Below, piece after piece: positions 1 to 6,073 of a stretch of 35,265 bases of DNA. Origin of the DNA: Sulfurimonas sp. (lineage in GTDB: Bacteria; Campylobacterota; Campylobacteria; Campylobacterales; Sulfurimonadaceae); assembly GCA_027019335.1 (NCBI GenBank), contig JALUWV010000095.1, forward strand, positions 1 through 35,265, given 5' to 3'. How positions within the stretch are numbered: the first letter of the stretch is position 1; each line of letters starts with the position of its first letter. The translations under genes were made by a program, and so were the position numbers. A model generated the notes under the pieces. The model was not told where the DNA came from. It did no database searches and was given only the letters and a program-made list of their open reading frames with translations.

Positions 1-1
1 G

Positions 2-316
2 TTTTTAGCGATTTTTGCCATTGCCATTCTCAATGGGATTGTACTTGTGAGTTTCATCGATGAACTCCGAGCAAAGTTTCCTGATGTAAATTTAAAAACA
101 GTGTTAAAAGATGCAACGCTTCTACGTTTACGTCCCGTACTCATGACGGCATTTACAACACTTTTTGGAATCTTACCACTGCTGTATGCCACAGGTGTAG
201 GAAGCGAGATACAGTACCCTTTGGCCGTTGTCATCACAGGAGGTATTATCAGTTCAACATTTTTAACACTGTTGATACTCCCCGCAACATATTTGCTTTT
301 TTATAAAAAGACTTAA
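2..316 (+). CDS. C-terminal end of a CusA/CzcA-type heavy-metal RND efflux transporter (partial)
   Basis: The frame is open from base 2 with no start inside the window, so this is the last ~104 residues of a gene that begins upstream. The translation carries the signature of the last transmembrane helices of heavy-metal RND pumps: NGIVLVSFIDELR, then RLRPVLMTAFTTLFGILP, then a terminal hydrophobic segment ending in LLILPATYLLF. In the CusA/CzcA family these are TM11-TM12 of an inner-membrane proton-driven trimer that exports metal ions with a periplasmic adaptor and an outer-membrane channel. The adaptor and channel genes are not in the window and would be expected upstream. The metal cannot be deduced because the metal-binding methionine or carboxylate residues lie outside. 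The gene converges on the small membrane protein gene that ends 13 bases away. Confidence 0.85.
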   Translation, partial: FLAIFAIAILNGIVLVSFIDELRAKFPDVNLKTVLKDATLLRLRPVLMTAFTTLFGILPLLYATGVGSEIQYPLAVVITGGIISSTFLTLLILPATYLLFYKKT

Positions 317-321
317 ATAAA

Positions 322-380
322 GGTATACTTTATAACCATAATATAGCAGATAAAGCTACAATTATGGTTATAAGTATAGG
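322..380. terminator. Long stem-loop at convergent gene ends, possible bidirectional terminator
   Basis: TTATAACCATAAT (330-342) is perfectly inverted at 361-373, with an 18-base loop that itself holds TAGC/GCTA. The stem extends outward with one bulged base (TATACT against AGTATA). It overlaps the last codons and the stop of the minus-strand membrane protein gene and lies just after the stop of the RND gene. No clean T-run follows on either strand, so a classical Rho-independent terminator is uncertain. A 3'-end processing or stabilising hairpin is the alternative. Confidence 0.5.
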
Positions 381-668
381 GAGTAATTTATAAACGATAC
401 GCATACCAAACAAAGGTTTTCCATCTATAAATATACCCAACTGAACCGCTGTAACCATGAGTGCAGACACTATGAAAAAGAGAAAAGAGAATAAAAGAAA
501 AAGATACCAAGGTGTATGTAAAACACCAAAAAAAGCGACACTTATAGCGAAAAGAGTAACAAGCAAGTTTTCCAAAGTAATAAAAAGTGTTCTCTTCTCT
601 TCTTTATAACGAACTCGTGCTATCTTTTGGTAGAGGAAAAGTAAAAAAAGAGTAAAGTAAAAAAGCAT
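330..668 (-). CDS. Small hydrophobic membrane protein, function unknown
   Basis: This 112-residue protein is hydrophobic nearly throughout, with about four predicted membrane segments: residues 1-14, 28-48, 51-75 and 91-112. A short basic/acidic stretch (ARVRYKEEKR) follows the first segment. I recognise no family motif. The ATG is preceded by AGGA eight bases upstream, which supports the start. The gene stands alone: its 5' side faces the 112-base gap before maf, and its 3' end converges on the RND pump gene. The last fifteen codons form one arm and loop of a long hairpin, so the gene's end is constrained as RNA as well as protein. It may be a lineage-specific inner-membrane protein. Confidence 0.6.
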   Translation of the reverse strand: MLFYFTLFLLFLYQKIARVRYKEEKRTLFITLENLLVTLFAISVAFFGVLHTPWYLFLLFSFLFFIVSALMVTAVQLGIFIDGKPLFGMRIVYKLLPILITIIVALSAILWL

Positions 669-780
669 GCAACATATCCTAAAAAGTTTCTGAAATCATA
701 GCGAAATAGTTTTAAGTTATGTTTATCATATTAATTATTTATAAATATATTTTTATTGTTTAGTATACTTTCCTTTGTTC

Positions 781-2703
781 TTACATTTTTTGGGGGTTAT
801 CTAAAGTGAAAATTTCTGCTTCTAAATCTGCTTTCTTTGGTTCTATAATTTTCAAAATAGCATCAATATTTACTAAAATCCTATATGCCCACTCATGATG
901 AAAAAGTATCATTTTCCACTCTTTATGTACTTTATCTTTATTTGTTGTCTCTTTTTGCAGACTCCAGTAAGCGATGTCATACTCTAAATGCGTAAGTAAT
1001 GGCGAGATAAGTGATTCATAAAATGTTTTAAATTCTCCATTATAGTAAAGGTCTCTACTCACTGCTATTTTATCCACTATCTTCACGAGTTCTTTTTCTT
1101 TGGCATATAAGTGAATATCTTCTATAGGATATTTTTTATATTTTCGGATAACTTTTGTGAGAACTTTTAAAAGTTTTCTCACACTTTTTTTCATTACTTT
1201 AGCAAGTGCTATCGCTTCATTAAGTTTTTCTACAGCTTGTAGCATATTTTTTTCATACAGTTCTTTAGAAGGTAAGTCTAACACTATTTTCTCTTTTTTA
1301 TGCTCCTTATCCACATAAGTTTTCACTGCTTGAGCAAAAGGCATCTCTGTTGTTCCTTTGATTCTAGCACCCCCCTCGGTAGCATTAATCGTCAAAAAGT
1401 CTTTCTCTTTGTTCTGTTCAACAGTATTTTCATAGCCATTTAAAAACATTTTCCAAATTTTTGTCGTACGGACTTCTCCATCTCCACCATAGGCTTCTGT
1501 ATATTCATCGTGAGCTTTTTGCTTAATTTCATCATCACCAAAGATATGATTTAAAGCATGACTTTTCCCATCCTTAGCATACGCCAAATCTTGCCCAATA
1601 ATCATCACTTGGTTAAACTTCATACTACTTGCAAGTTCATAAGCCATATTGGCAGCACTCATTCCGAGTCCTAGGTAACCATACTTCTCAAACTCCATAA
1701 AAGAATAATGCCAACCTGTTGGTCGCATACTGAGTTGGAGTTGTCCCTCTTTGATGTTGTCGAGTAACTCTTGTGCAACAATGGCAGTCACTGCAAAGAC
1801 AATATCTTTTTGAAATGATGAACTCGTATGTTCATAAAATTTACCTGTCGCGGTAACTCTCTCAATCGAAGTCACAATGTCAGGCTTAATATTCTCTTTT
1901 TCAAGTACAGGTAAACAAGCATCTACTGCAAAAATTGTGACATGGTTTTGTATCTCTTTTAAAAGCGGTAACTGTTTGGTGAGAGAAGGTCCAGTTGCGA
2001 CTATGATAGCTGTATCGCTATTTCTTCCCTTGTGGACAAGATTGTTCAGTTGTGGATTTTTAAGCATCAAAGGGAGGTTTTGCACGAAATGCTCTAAGCC
2101 TAAAAGTTCATCTTTGGCATCATTTCCTGTAGAGACAAGATAGTATCTAAAAACCTTCAAAATATTTTGATTGACTTCTGTTATATCTGCTATATAGCGA
2201 TTATAAAATTCTGTATTGAGGCGTAAATCATAAGCTTTGAGATGCACAACTGCCAAGCCCTCAACAATCCGTCGAAAGATAACAGAATCAAAACCTTGAG
2301 TATGCACAAGAACAACTCTTTTAGAAGCTATATCTTCTGAAATATCTGTGAGATTGAGTGCGATGTACAGAAGTTCTAACTCTGGTTCAAAAACATAGAT
2401 AAACTCATGAAATTGATTTTGAGTGAGCATATTGATGAGATGACCATTTGCAATACCATAAATATACATGATTTTATAGAGTTTATACTCTTTCATCAAC
2501 TCTATGTAGGTCTCTTCTATATCATCAATAGGTCGCTTCTCATACATAAAAGCATTAGTCTCTCTATCAAGGATATTTGCATCAGCATAATGCCCACTTG
2601 CGAAAACTTCGTATTTTTCATTGGTAGTTATTTGGGAAATTTTTGTAGCTAAATCTTCATTGACACTCTTGAGAGCTGCCATATTTTTTTCATATATACT
2701 CAT
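781..2703 (-). CDS. maf: Motility accessory factor (Maf, DUF115/MAF_flag10 family)
   Basis: A 640-residue protein of the Maf family, the usual partner of flagellin genes in Campylobacterota. The Maf/6-hydroxymethylpterin-pyrophosphokinase-like core begins near residue 230 with AIIVATGPSL, followed by a Rossmann-like strand (IFAVDACLPVL) and a conserved DIVTSIERV segment. The N-terminal ~200 residues are the divergent Maf N domain, and the C-terminal ~150 are helical and lysine-rich. Family members are needed for adding nonulosonic acids (pseudaminic or legionaminic type) to flagellin, and are proposed to be the transferase itself, acting in the cytoplasm before export. The gene lies 53 bases downstream of flagellin 2 on the same strand and has its own sigma-54-like promoter, so it should be made at the flagellin assembly stage. 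No sugar-biosynthesis genes are in the window. Confidence 0.9.
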   Translation of the reverse strand: MSIYEKNMAALKSVNEDLATKISQITTNEKYEVFASGHYADANILDRETNAFMYEKRPIDDIEETYIELMKEYKLYKIMYIYGIANGHLINMLTQNQFHEFIYVFEPELELLYIALNLTDISEDIASKRVVLVHTQGFDSVIFRRIVEGLAVVHLKAYDLRLNTEFYNRYIADITEVNQNILKVFRYYLVSTGNDAKDELLGLEHFVQNLPLMLKNPQLNNLVHKGRNSDTAIIVATGPSLTKQLPLLKEIQNHVTIFAVDACLPVLEKENIKPDIVTSIERVTATGKFYEHTSSSFQKDIVFAVTAIVAQELLDNIKEGQLQLSMRPTGWHYSFMEFEKYGYLGLGMSAANMAYELASSMKFNQVMIIGQDLAYAKDGKSHALNHIFGDDEIKQKAHDEYTEAYGGDGEVRTTKIWKMFLNGYENTVEQNKEKDFLTINATEGGARIKGTTEMPFAQAVKTYVDKEHKKEKIVLDLPSKELYEKNMLQAVEKLNEAIALAKVMKKSVRKLLKVLTKVIRKYKKYPIEDIHLYAKEKELVKIVDKIAVSRDLYYNGEFKTFYESLISPLLTHLEYDIAYWSLQKETTNKDKVHKEWKMILFHHEWAYRILVNIDAILKIIEPKKADLEAEIFTLDNPQKM

Positions 2704-2729
2704 GAATGAACCTGCTTTTTAAAGATAAA

Positions 2730-2746
2730 AAGCAAATTTCATTCCA
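2730..2746 (-). promoter_or_regulatory. Sigma-54 (RpoN)-like promoter of maf
   Basis: Read on the minus strand: TGGAATGAAATTTGCTT. The invariant GG and GC are separated by exactly ten bases (GG complement at 2744-2745, GC at 2732-2733), matching the -24/-12 spacing, and TTGCTT matches the epsilonproteobacterial -12 element. Predicted transcription starts about 12 bases on, near 2720, giving a leader of about 17 bases before the ATG at 2703. It is almost the same sequence as the promoter of flagellin 2. Confidence 0.75.
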
Positions 2747-2756
2747 TAAACTATAA

Positions 2757-4184
2757 TTATTGGAGTAGTTTCATTACATTTTGTTGCACAGAGTTTGCTT
2801 GACTCATAGCATATGTACCAGACTGAGCTAAAATATTACGTTTTGAAAAGTTAGCAGACTCAGCAGCAAAGTCAACATCACGAATCTGTGATTCGGCAGC
2901 TGTAACATTTACTTCTGTTACAGAGATATTTCTTACAGTTGATTCAAGCTGATTTTGTGTAGAACCTATACCAGAACGGATAGCATCAAGTTGTTTTAGT
3001 GCAGAATCAGCAGTACGAATCGCTTTTTCAGCACCCTCTTTTGTTGTTACATCTATTTGACCGAGTGTACTACTTGCCTCTTTTGAAAGTTTTGCACTCA
3101 CAGCAAAACCAACATGAGAAGAACCATTCATTTGAATAGTATGATCAGAAATCAGAGTAATTTTACCGCTATTTAATTGACTTGCTAGACCAGCTACAGC
3201 ACTTACACCAGAAGCAGCACTTACAAGCATATCACTACCATCTTGTGAGGTTAAAGTAAGTTTACCACCATTATTTGTAGCAATAACACCTGTTTTATCT
3301 GTTTGAGCATTAATAGCATTCATCAATGCAGAATCAGCATCACTTGATTTTACATCCACTTTACCAATATCTATACCATTGATAGTCAATGTACCTGCAC
3401 TAATCGTACCTGAAACAACAGCAGCACCATTATATTGAGTAGAAGCAACAGCCGTTACATCCGTCTGAGTAGATATAGCATTGATAGCCACAGCTTTTGC
3501 CCAAGCAGAATCAGCACTATGTGCAATACTGACTGTATCATTAGCTCCACCTAAATCAGCAGAAGTAGCACCAACATTTACAGCTGCACTCAATGCATCT
3601 GTATTGATTTTTAAATCTCCTGCAGCAAGAGCTTTAGTATCAACAGCCACACTACCTGTAGTATCTACATGACGACCAATAGTATTTGTTTGTGTATTGG
3701 CGATGTTAATACCTACTGTTTCATTTGTGTATGCACCAATGTGAAATGATTTGTTTTGAAAAGAGCCATCAAGAAGTTTTTGTCCATTAAACGAAGTAGT
3801 ATTTGCGATGTTGTTTGCTTCGTCTAAAAGTTTACTGATATCATTTTGAATAGCTTGACGAGTATCAGCATTTTGACCATCAGAAGCTGATTGAATTGAT
3901 TTAGTTCTTACAGTGTTAAGAATGTTTTCATACTCATCAAGTGCAGCATCAGCAGTTTGCGCAACACCAATCCCATCATTTGCATTTTTAATAGCTTGTC
4001 CAAGTCCTGTTGCTTGTGATTTTAACTGATTTGCGATTGAAAGACCAGAAGCATCATCTGCAGCAGTATTGATACGAAGTCCAGAACTCAATCTCTCTAA
4101 AGATTTGTCTAATCCGACATTATTGTCTACAGCATTCCTGTGTGCATTTAACGCACCAATGTTTGTGTTAATTCTAAAACCCAT
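2757..4184 (-). CDS. flaB: Flagellin 2 (FlaB-like, sigma-54-type promoter)
   Basis: A 475-residue flagellin, the subunit polymerised into the flagellar filament after export by the flagellar type III system. The N-terminal D0/D1 region (MGFRINTNIGALNAHRNA, then LERLSSGLRINTAADDASG) and the C-terminal D1/D0 region (ESQIRDVDFAAESANFSK to QNVMKLLQ) are canonical. The central D2/D3 region (about 165-360) includes a flagellin 'hook IN' motif, LTINGIDIGKVDV. Like Campylobacter flagellins, it has a TVRTKSIQSASDGQ segment in place of the TLR5-stimulating sequence known from Salmonella. It is nearly identical to the upstream copy except for a short block near residues 319-343 and scattered changes at 230-265. 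By analogy with Campylobacter it is called FlaB because its promoter is sigma-54-like. Many Ser/Thr residues in the centre are candidate glycosylation sites. Confidence 0.95.
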   Translation of the reverse strand: MGFRINTNIGALNAHRNAVDNNVGLDKSLERLSSGLRINTAADDASGLSIANQLKSQATGLGQAIKNANDGIGVAQTADAALDEYENILNTVRTKSIQSASDGQNADTRQAIQNDISKLLDEANNIANTTSFNGQKLLDGSFQNKSFHIGAYTNETVGINIANTQTNTIGRHVDTTGSVAVDTKALAAGDLKINTDALSAAVNVGATSADLGGANDTVSIAHSADSAWAKAVAINAISTQTDVTAVASTQYNGAAVVSGTISAGTLTINGIDIGKVDVKSSDADSALMNAINAQTDKTGVIATNNGGKLTLTSQDGSDMLVSAASGVSAVAGLASQLNSGKITLISDHTIQMNGSSHVGFAVSAKLSKEASSTLGQIDVTTKEGAEKAIRTADSALKQLDAIRSGIGSTQNQLESTVRNISVTEVNVTAAESQIRDVDFAAESANFSKRNILAQSGTYAMSQANSVQQNVMKLLQ

Positions 4185-4193
4185 AATAAATCC

Positions 4194-4230
4194 TTTTCTA
4201 TGAAAGAGGCTTTCGCCTTTTCATAGAAAA
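4194..4230 (-). other. GAAA-tetraloop hairpin in the flagellin 2 mRNA leader
   Basis: On the minus-strand RNA a 12-base-pair stem (TTTTCTATGAAA with its complement), one bulged C, and a 4-base-pair AGGC/GCCT stem are capped by a GAAA tetraloop. The hairpin starts where the sigma-54 transcript should begin and ends at the AAAGGA ribosome binding site. No T-run follows, so it is not a terminator. A role in mRNA stability or translational control is inferred. Confidence 0.7.
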
Positions 4231-4248
4231 GAAGCAAGTTTTATTCCA
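4231..4248 (-). promoter_or_regulatory. Sigma-54 (RpoN)-like promoter of flagellin 2
   Basis: Minus strand: TGGAATAAAACTTGCTTC. GG (complement at 4246-4247) and GC (4234-4235) are ten bases apart, as sigma-54 requires, and the -12 half TTGCTT is as in Campylobacter flagellar class-2 promoters. Predicted start is near 4223. This would make flagellin 2 transcribable independently of flagellin 1, 73 bases away. Confidence 0.75.
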
Positions 4249-4257
4249 TCTTTTTAA

Positions 4258-5685
4258 CTATTGGAGTAAACGCATTACATTTTGTTGTACAGAGTTTGCT
4301 TGACTCATAGCATATGTACCAGACTGCGCTAAAATATTACGTTTTGAAAAGTTAGCAGACTCAGCAGCAAAGTCAACATCACGAATCTGTGATTCGGCAG
4401 CTGTAACATTTACTTGTGTTACAGAGATATTTCTTACAGTTGATTCAAGTTGGTTTTGTGTAGAACCTATACCAGAACGGATAGCATCAAGTTGTTTTAG
4501 TGCAGAATCAGCAGTACGAATCGCTTTTTCAGCACCCTCTTTTGTTGTTACATCTATTTGACCGAGTGTACTACTTGCCTCTTTTGAAAGTTTTGCACTC
4601 ACAGCAAAACCAACATGAGAAGAACCATTCATTTGAATAGTATGATCAGAAATAAGTGTGATATCACCTCTATTTATCGCCCTTGAAAGACCAGATGTTC
4701 CAGATGTATCACTAGCACCACTAATTAATACATCACTACCATCTTGTGAGGTTAAAGTAAGTTTACCTCCACTATTTGTAGCTACAACACCCGTTTTATC
4801 TGTTTGCGCATTAATAGCATTCATCAATGCAGAATCAGCATCGCTTGATTTTACATCCACTTTACCAACATCTATACCATTAATTGTTAAATCACCTGCA
4901 TTAATCGTACCTGAAACAACAGCAGCACCATTTACTGTAGTAGAAGCAACAGCTGTTACATTCGTTTGAGTAGATATAGCATTGATAGCCCCTGCTTTTG
5001 CCCAAGCAGAATCAGCACTATGTGCAATACTGACTGTATCATTAGCTCCACCTAAATCAGCAGAAGTAGCACCAACATTTACAGCAGCAGTAAGAGCATC
5101 TGTATTGATTTTTAAATCTCCTGCAGCAAGAGCTTTACTATCAACAGCCACACTACCTGTAGTATCCACATGACGACCAATAGTATTTGTTTGTGTATTG
5201 GCGATGTTAATACCTACTGTCTCATTTGTGTATGCACCAATGTGAAATGATTTGTTTTGAAAAGAGCCATCAAGAAGTTGTTGCCCATTAAACGAAGTTG
5301 TTTTAGCGATGTTGTTTGCTTCGTCTAAAAGTTTACTGATGTCATTTTGAATCGCTTGACGAGTATCAGCATTTTGACCATCAGAAGCTGATTGAATTGA
5401 TTTGGTTCTTACAGTGTTAAGAATATTTTCATACTCATCAAGTGCAGCATCAGCAGTTTGAGCAACCCCAATACCATCATTTGCATTTTTAATAGCCTGA
5501 CCAAGTCCTGTCGATTGTGATTTTAACTGATTTGCAATTGCAAGACCAGAAGCATCATCTGCAGCAGTATTGATACGAAGTCCAGAACTCAATCTCTCTA
5601 AAGATTTGTCTAATCCGACATTATTGTCTACAGCATTCCTATGTGCATTTAATGCACCAACATTTGTGTTAATTCTAAATCCCAT
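4258..5685 (-). CDS. flaA: Flagellin 1 (FlaA-like, sigma-28-type promoter)
   Basis: A 475-residue flagellin with the same domain plan as the neighbouring copy: D0/D1 at both ends (MGFRINTNVG... and ...QQNVMRLLQ), the central domain at about 165-360, and the LTINGIDVGKVDV hook-IN motif. The two proteins have the same length and can be aligned without gaps. Differences concentrate at 230-265 and at 319-343 (LISGASDTSGTSGLSRAINR here). The gene is preceded by an AAAGGA ribosome binding site seven bases from ATG, a GAAA-loop hairpin and a sigma-28-like promoter, so it is expected to be the major, late (FliA-dependent) filament subunit. It shares with its neighbour the identical AAAGGATTTATTATGGG translation start. 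Confidence 0.95.
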   Translation of the reverse strand: MGFRINTNVGALNAHRNAVDNNVGLDKSLERLSSGLRINTAADDASGLAIANQLKSQSTGLGQAIKNANDGIGVAQTADAALDEYENILNTVRTKSIQSASDGQNADTRQAIQNDISKLLDEANNIAKTTSFNGQQLLDGSFQNKSFHIGAYTNETVGINIANTQTNTIGRHVDTTGSVAVDSKALAAGDLKINTDALTAAVNVGATSADLGGANDTVSIAHSADSAWAKAGAINAISTQTNVTAVASTTVNGAAVVSGTINAGDLTINGIDVGKVDVKSSDADSALMNAINAQTDKTGVVATNSGGKLTLTSQDGSDVLISGASDTSGTSGLSRAINRGDITLISDHTIQMNGSSHVGFAVSAKLSKEASSTLGQIDVTTKEGAEKAIRTADSALKQLDAIRSGIGSTQNQLESTVRNISVTQVNVTAAESQIRDVDFAAESANFSKRNILAQSGTYAMSQANSVQQNVMRLLQ

Positions 5686-5702
5686 AATAAATCCTTTTAG
5701 GG

Positions 5703-5721
5703 TTAGAGCCTTTCGCTCTAA
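5703..5721 (-). other. GAAAG-loop hairpin in the flagellin 1 mRNA leader
   Basis: On the minus-strand RNA, TTAGAGC pairs perfectly with GCTCTAA around the loop GAAAG. It sits just upstream of the AAAGGA ribosome binding site, in the same place as the longer hairpin before flagellin 2, although the stem sequences differ. A stabilising or CsrA/FliW-type translational control role is inferred from position only. Confidence 0.6.
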
Positions 5722-5763
5722 ATAAAGTTTGTATCTTAGCTTCCTTGCCTCGATATAATAACA

Positions 5764-5790
5764 ATATCGTCACTACGAAAAAAATGTTTA
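5764..5790 (-). promoter_or_regulatory. Sigma-28 (FliA)-like promoter of flagellin 1
   Basis: Minus strand: TAAA (complement at 5787-5790), exactly 15 bases, then GACGATAT (complement at 5764-5771). This fits the flagellar sigma-28 pattern TAAA-N15-(G)CCGATAA/T with one mismatch. Predicted start is near 5756, giving a leader of about 70 bases. Confidence 0.8.
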
Positions 5791-5829
5791 GAAAAATTAA
5801 AAAAGAAATTTTGATTTTATAAAAGGAGG

Positions 5830-5905
5830 TGGTGGCCAATCTCGGAATCGAACCAAGGACACACTGATTTTCAGTCAGTTGCTCTACCGACTGAGCTAAT
5901 TGGCC
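5830..5905 (-). tRNA. tRNA-Phe (GAA)
   Basis: A complete 76-base cloverleaf on the minus strand, with acceptor GGCCAAT pairing with ATTGGCC, discriminator A and an encoded CCA (complement at 5830-5832). The D-arm AGCTCAGTCGGTAGAGC, the anticodon loop CTGAAAA with anticodon GAA, and the T-arm GGTTCGATTCC are all standard. It lies between topA (divergent) and the flagellin 1 promoter. Confidence 0.97.
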
Positions 5906-5923
5906 ATATTTTGAAAGAGTGAA

Positions 5924-5929
5924 ATTTTA
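5924..5929 (-). promoter_or_regulatory. Possible -10 box for tRNA-Phe
   Basis: TAAAAT on the minus strand lies 18 bases before the tRNA 5' end, which leaves room for a start point and a short RNase P-processed leader. The -35 side is only AT-rich, so confidence is low. Confidence 0.35.
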
Positions 5930-6073
5930 CCTTGTTACTACTGAAAATAAACTTATATACTCACTATTTTTTAAAAAACAATTTATTTTCTCTCGTAAAT
6001 TCTCTGTTTTTAATTTTTTTTGCTACACTTCCAAAACTGAAACATTTTACTATACTATATATAGGAATACTAT

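Noticed and set aside
2714-2733. Hairpin GCTTTTT/AAAAAGC before maf as a third leader structure
   Set aside because: It overlaps the -12 element of the sigma-54-like promoter and most of it lies upstream of the predicted start, so it would not be in the RNA.
4658-5173. Plus-strand frames inside the flagellin genes
   Set aside because: They mirror the Ala/Thr/Ser-rich central domain; the same shadow occurs in both copies because the genes are near-identical.
2757-5685. The two flagellin genes as a mobile or phase-variable repeat cassette
   Set aside because: No invertase gene, no flanking inverted repeats and the same orientation; ordinary tandem paralogues explain it.
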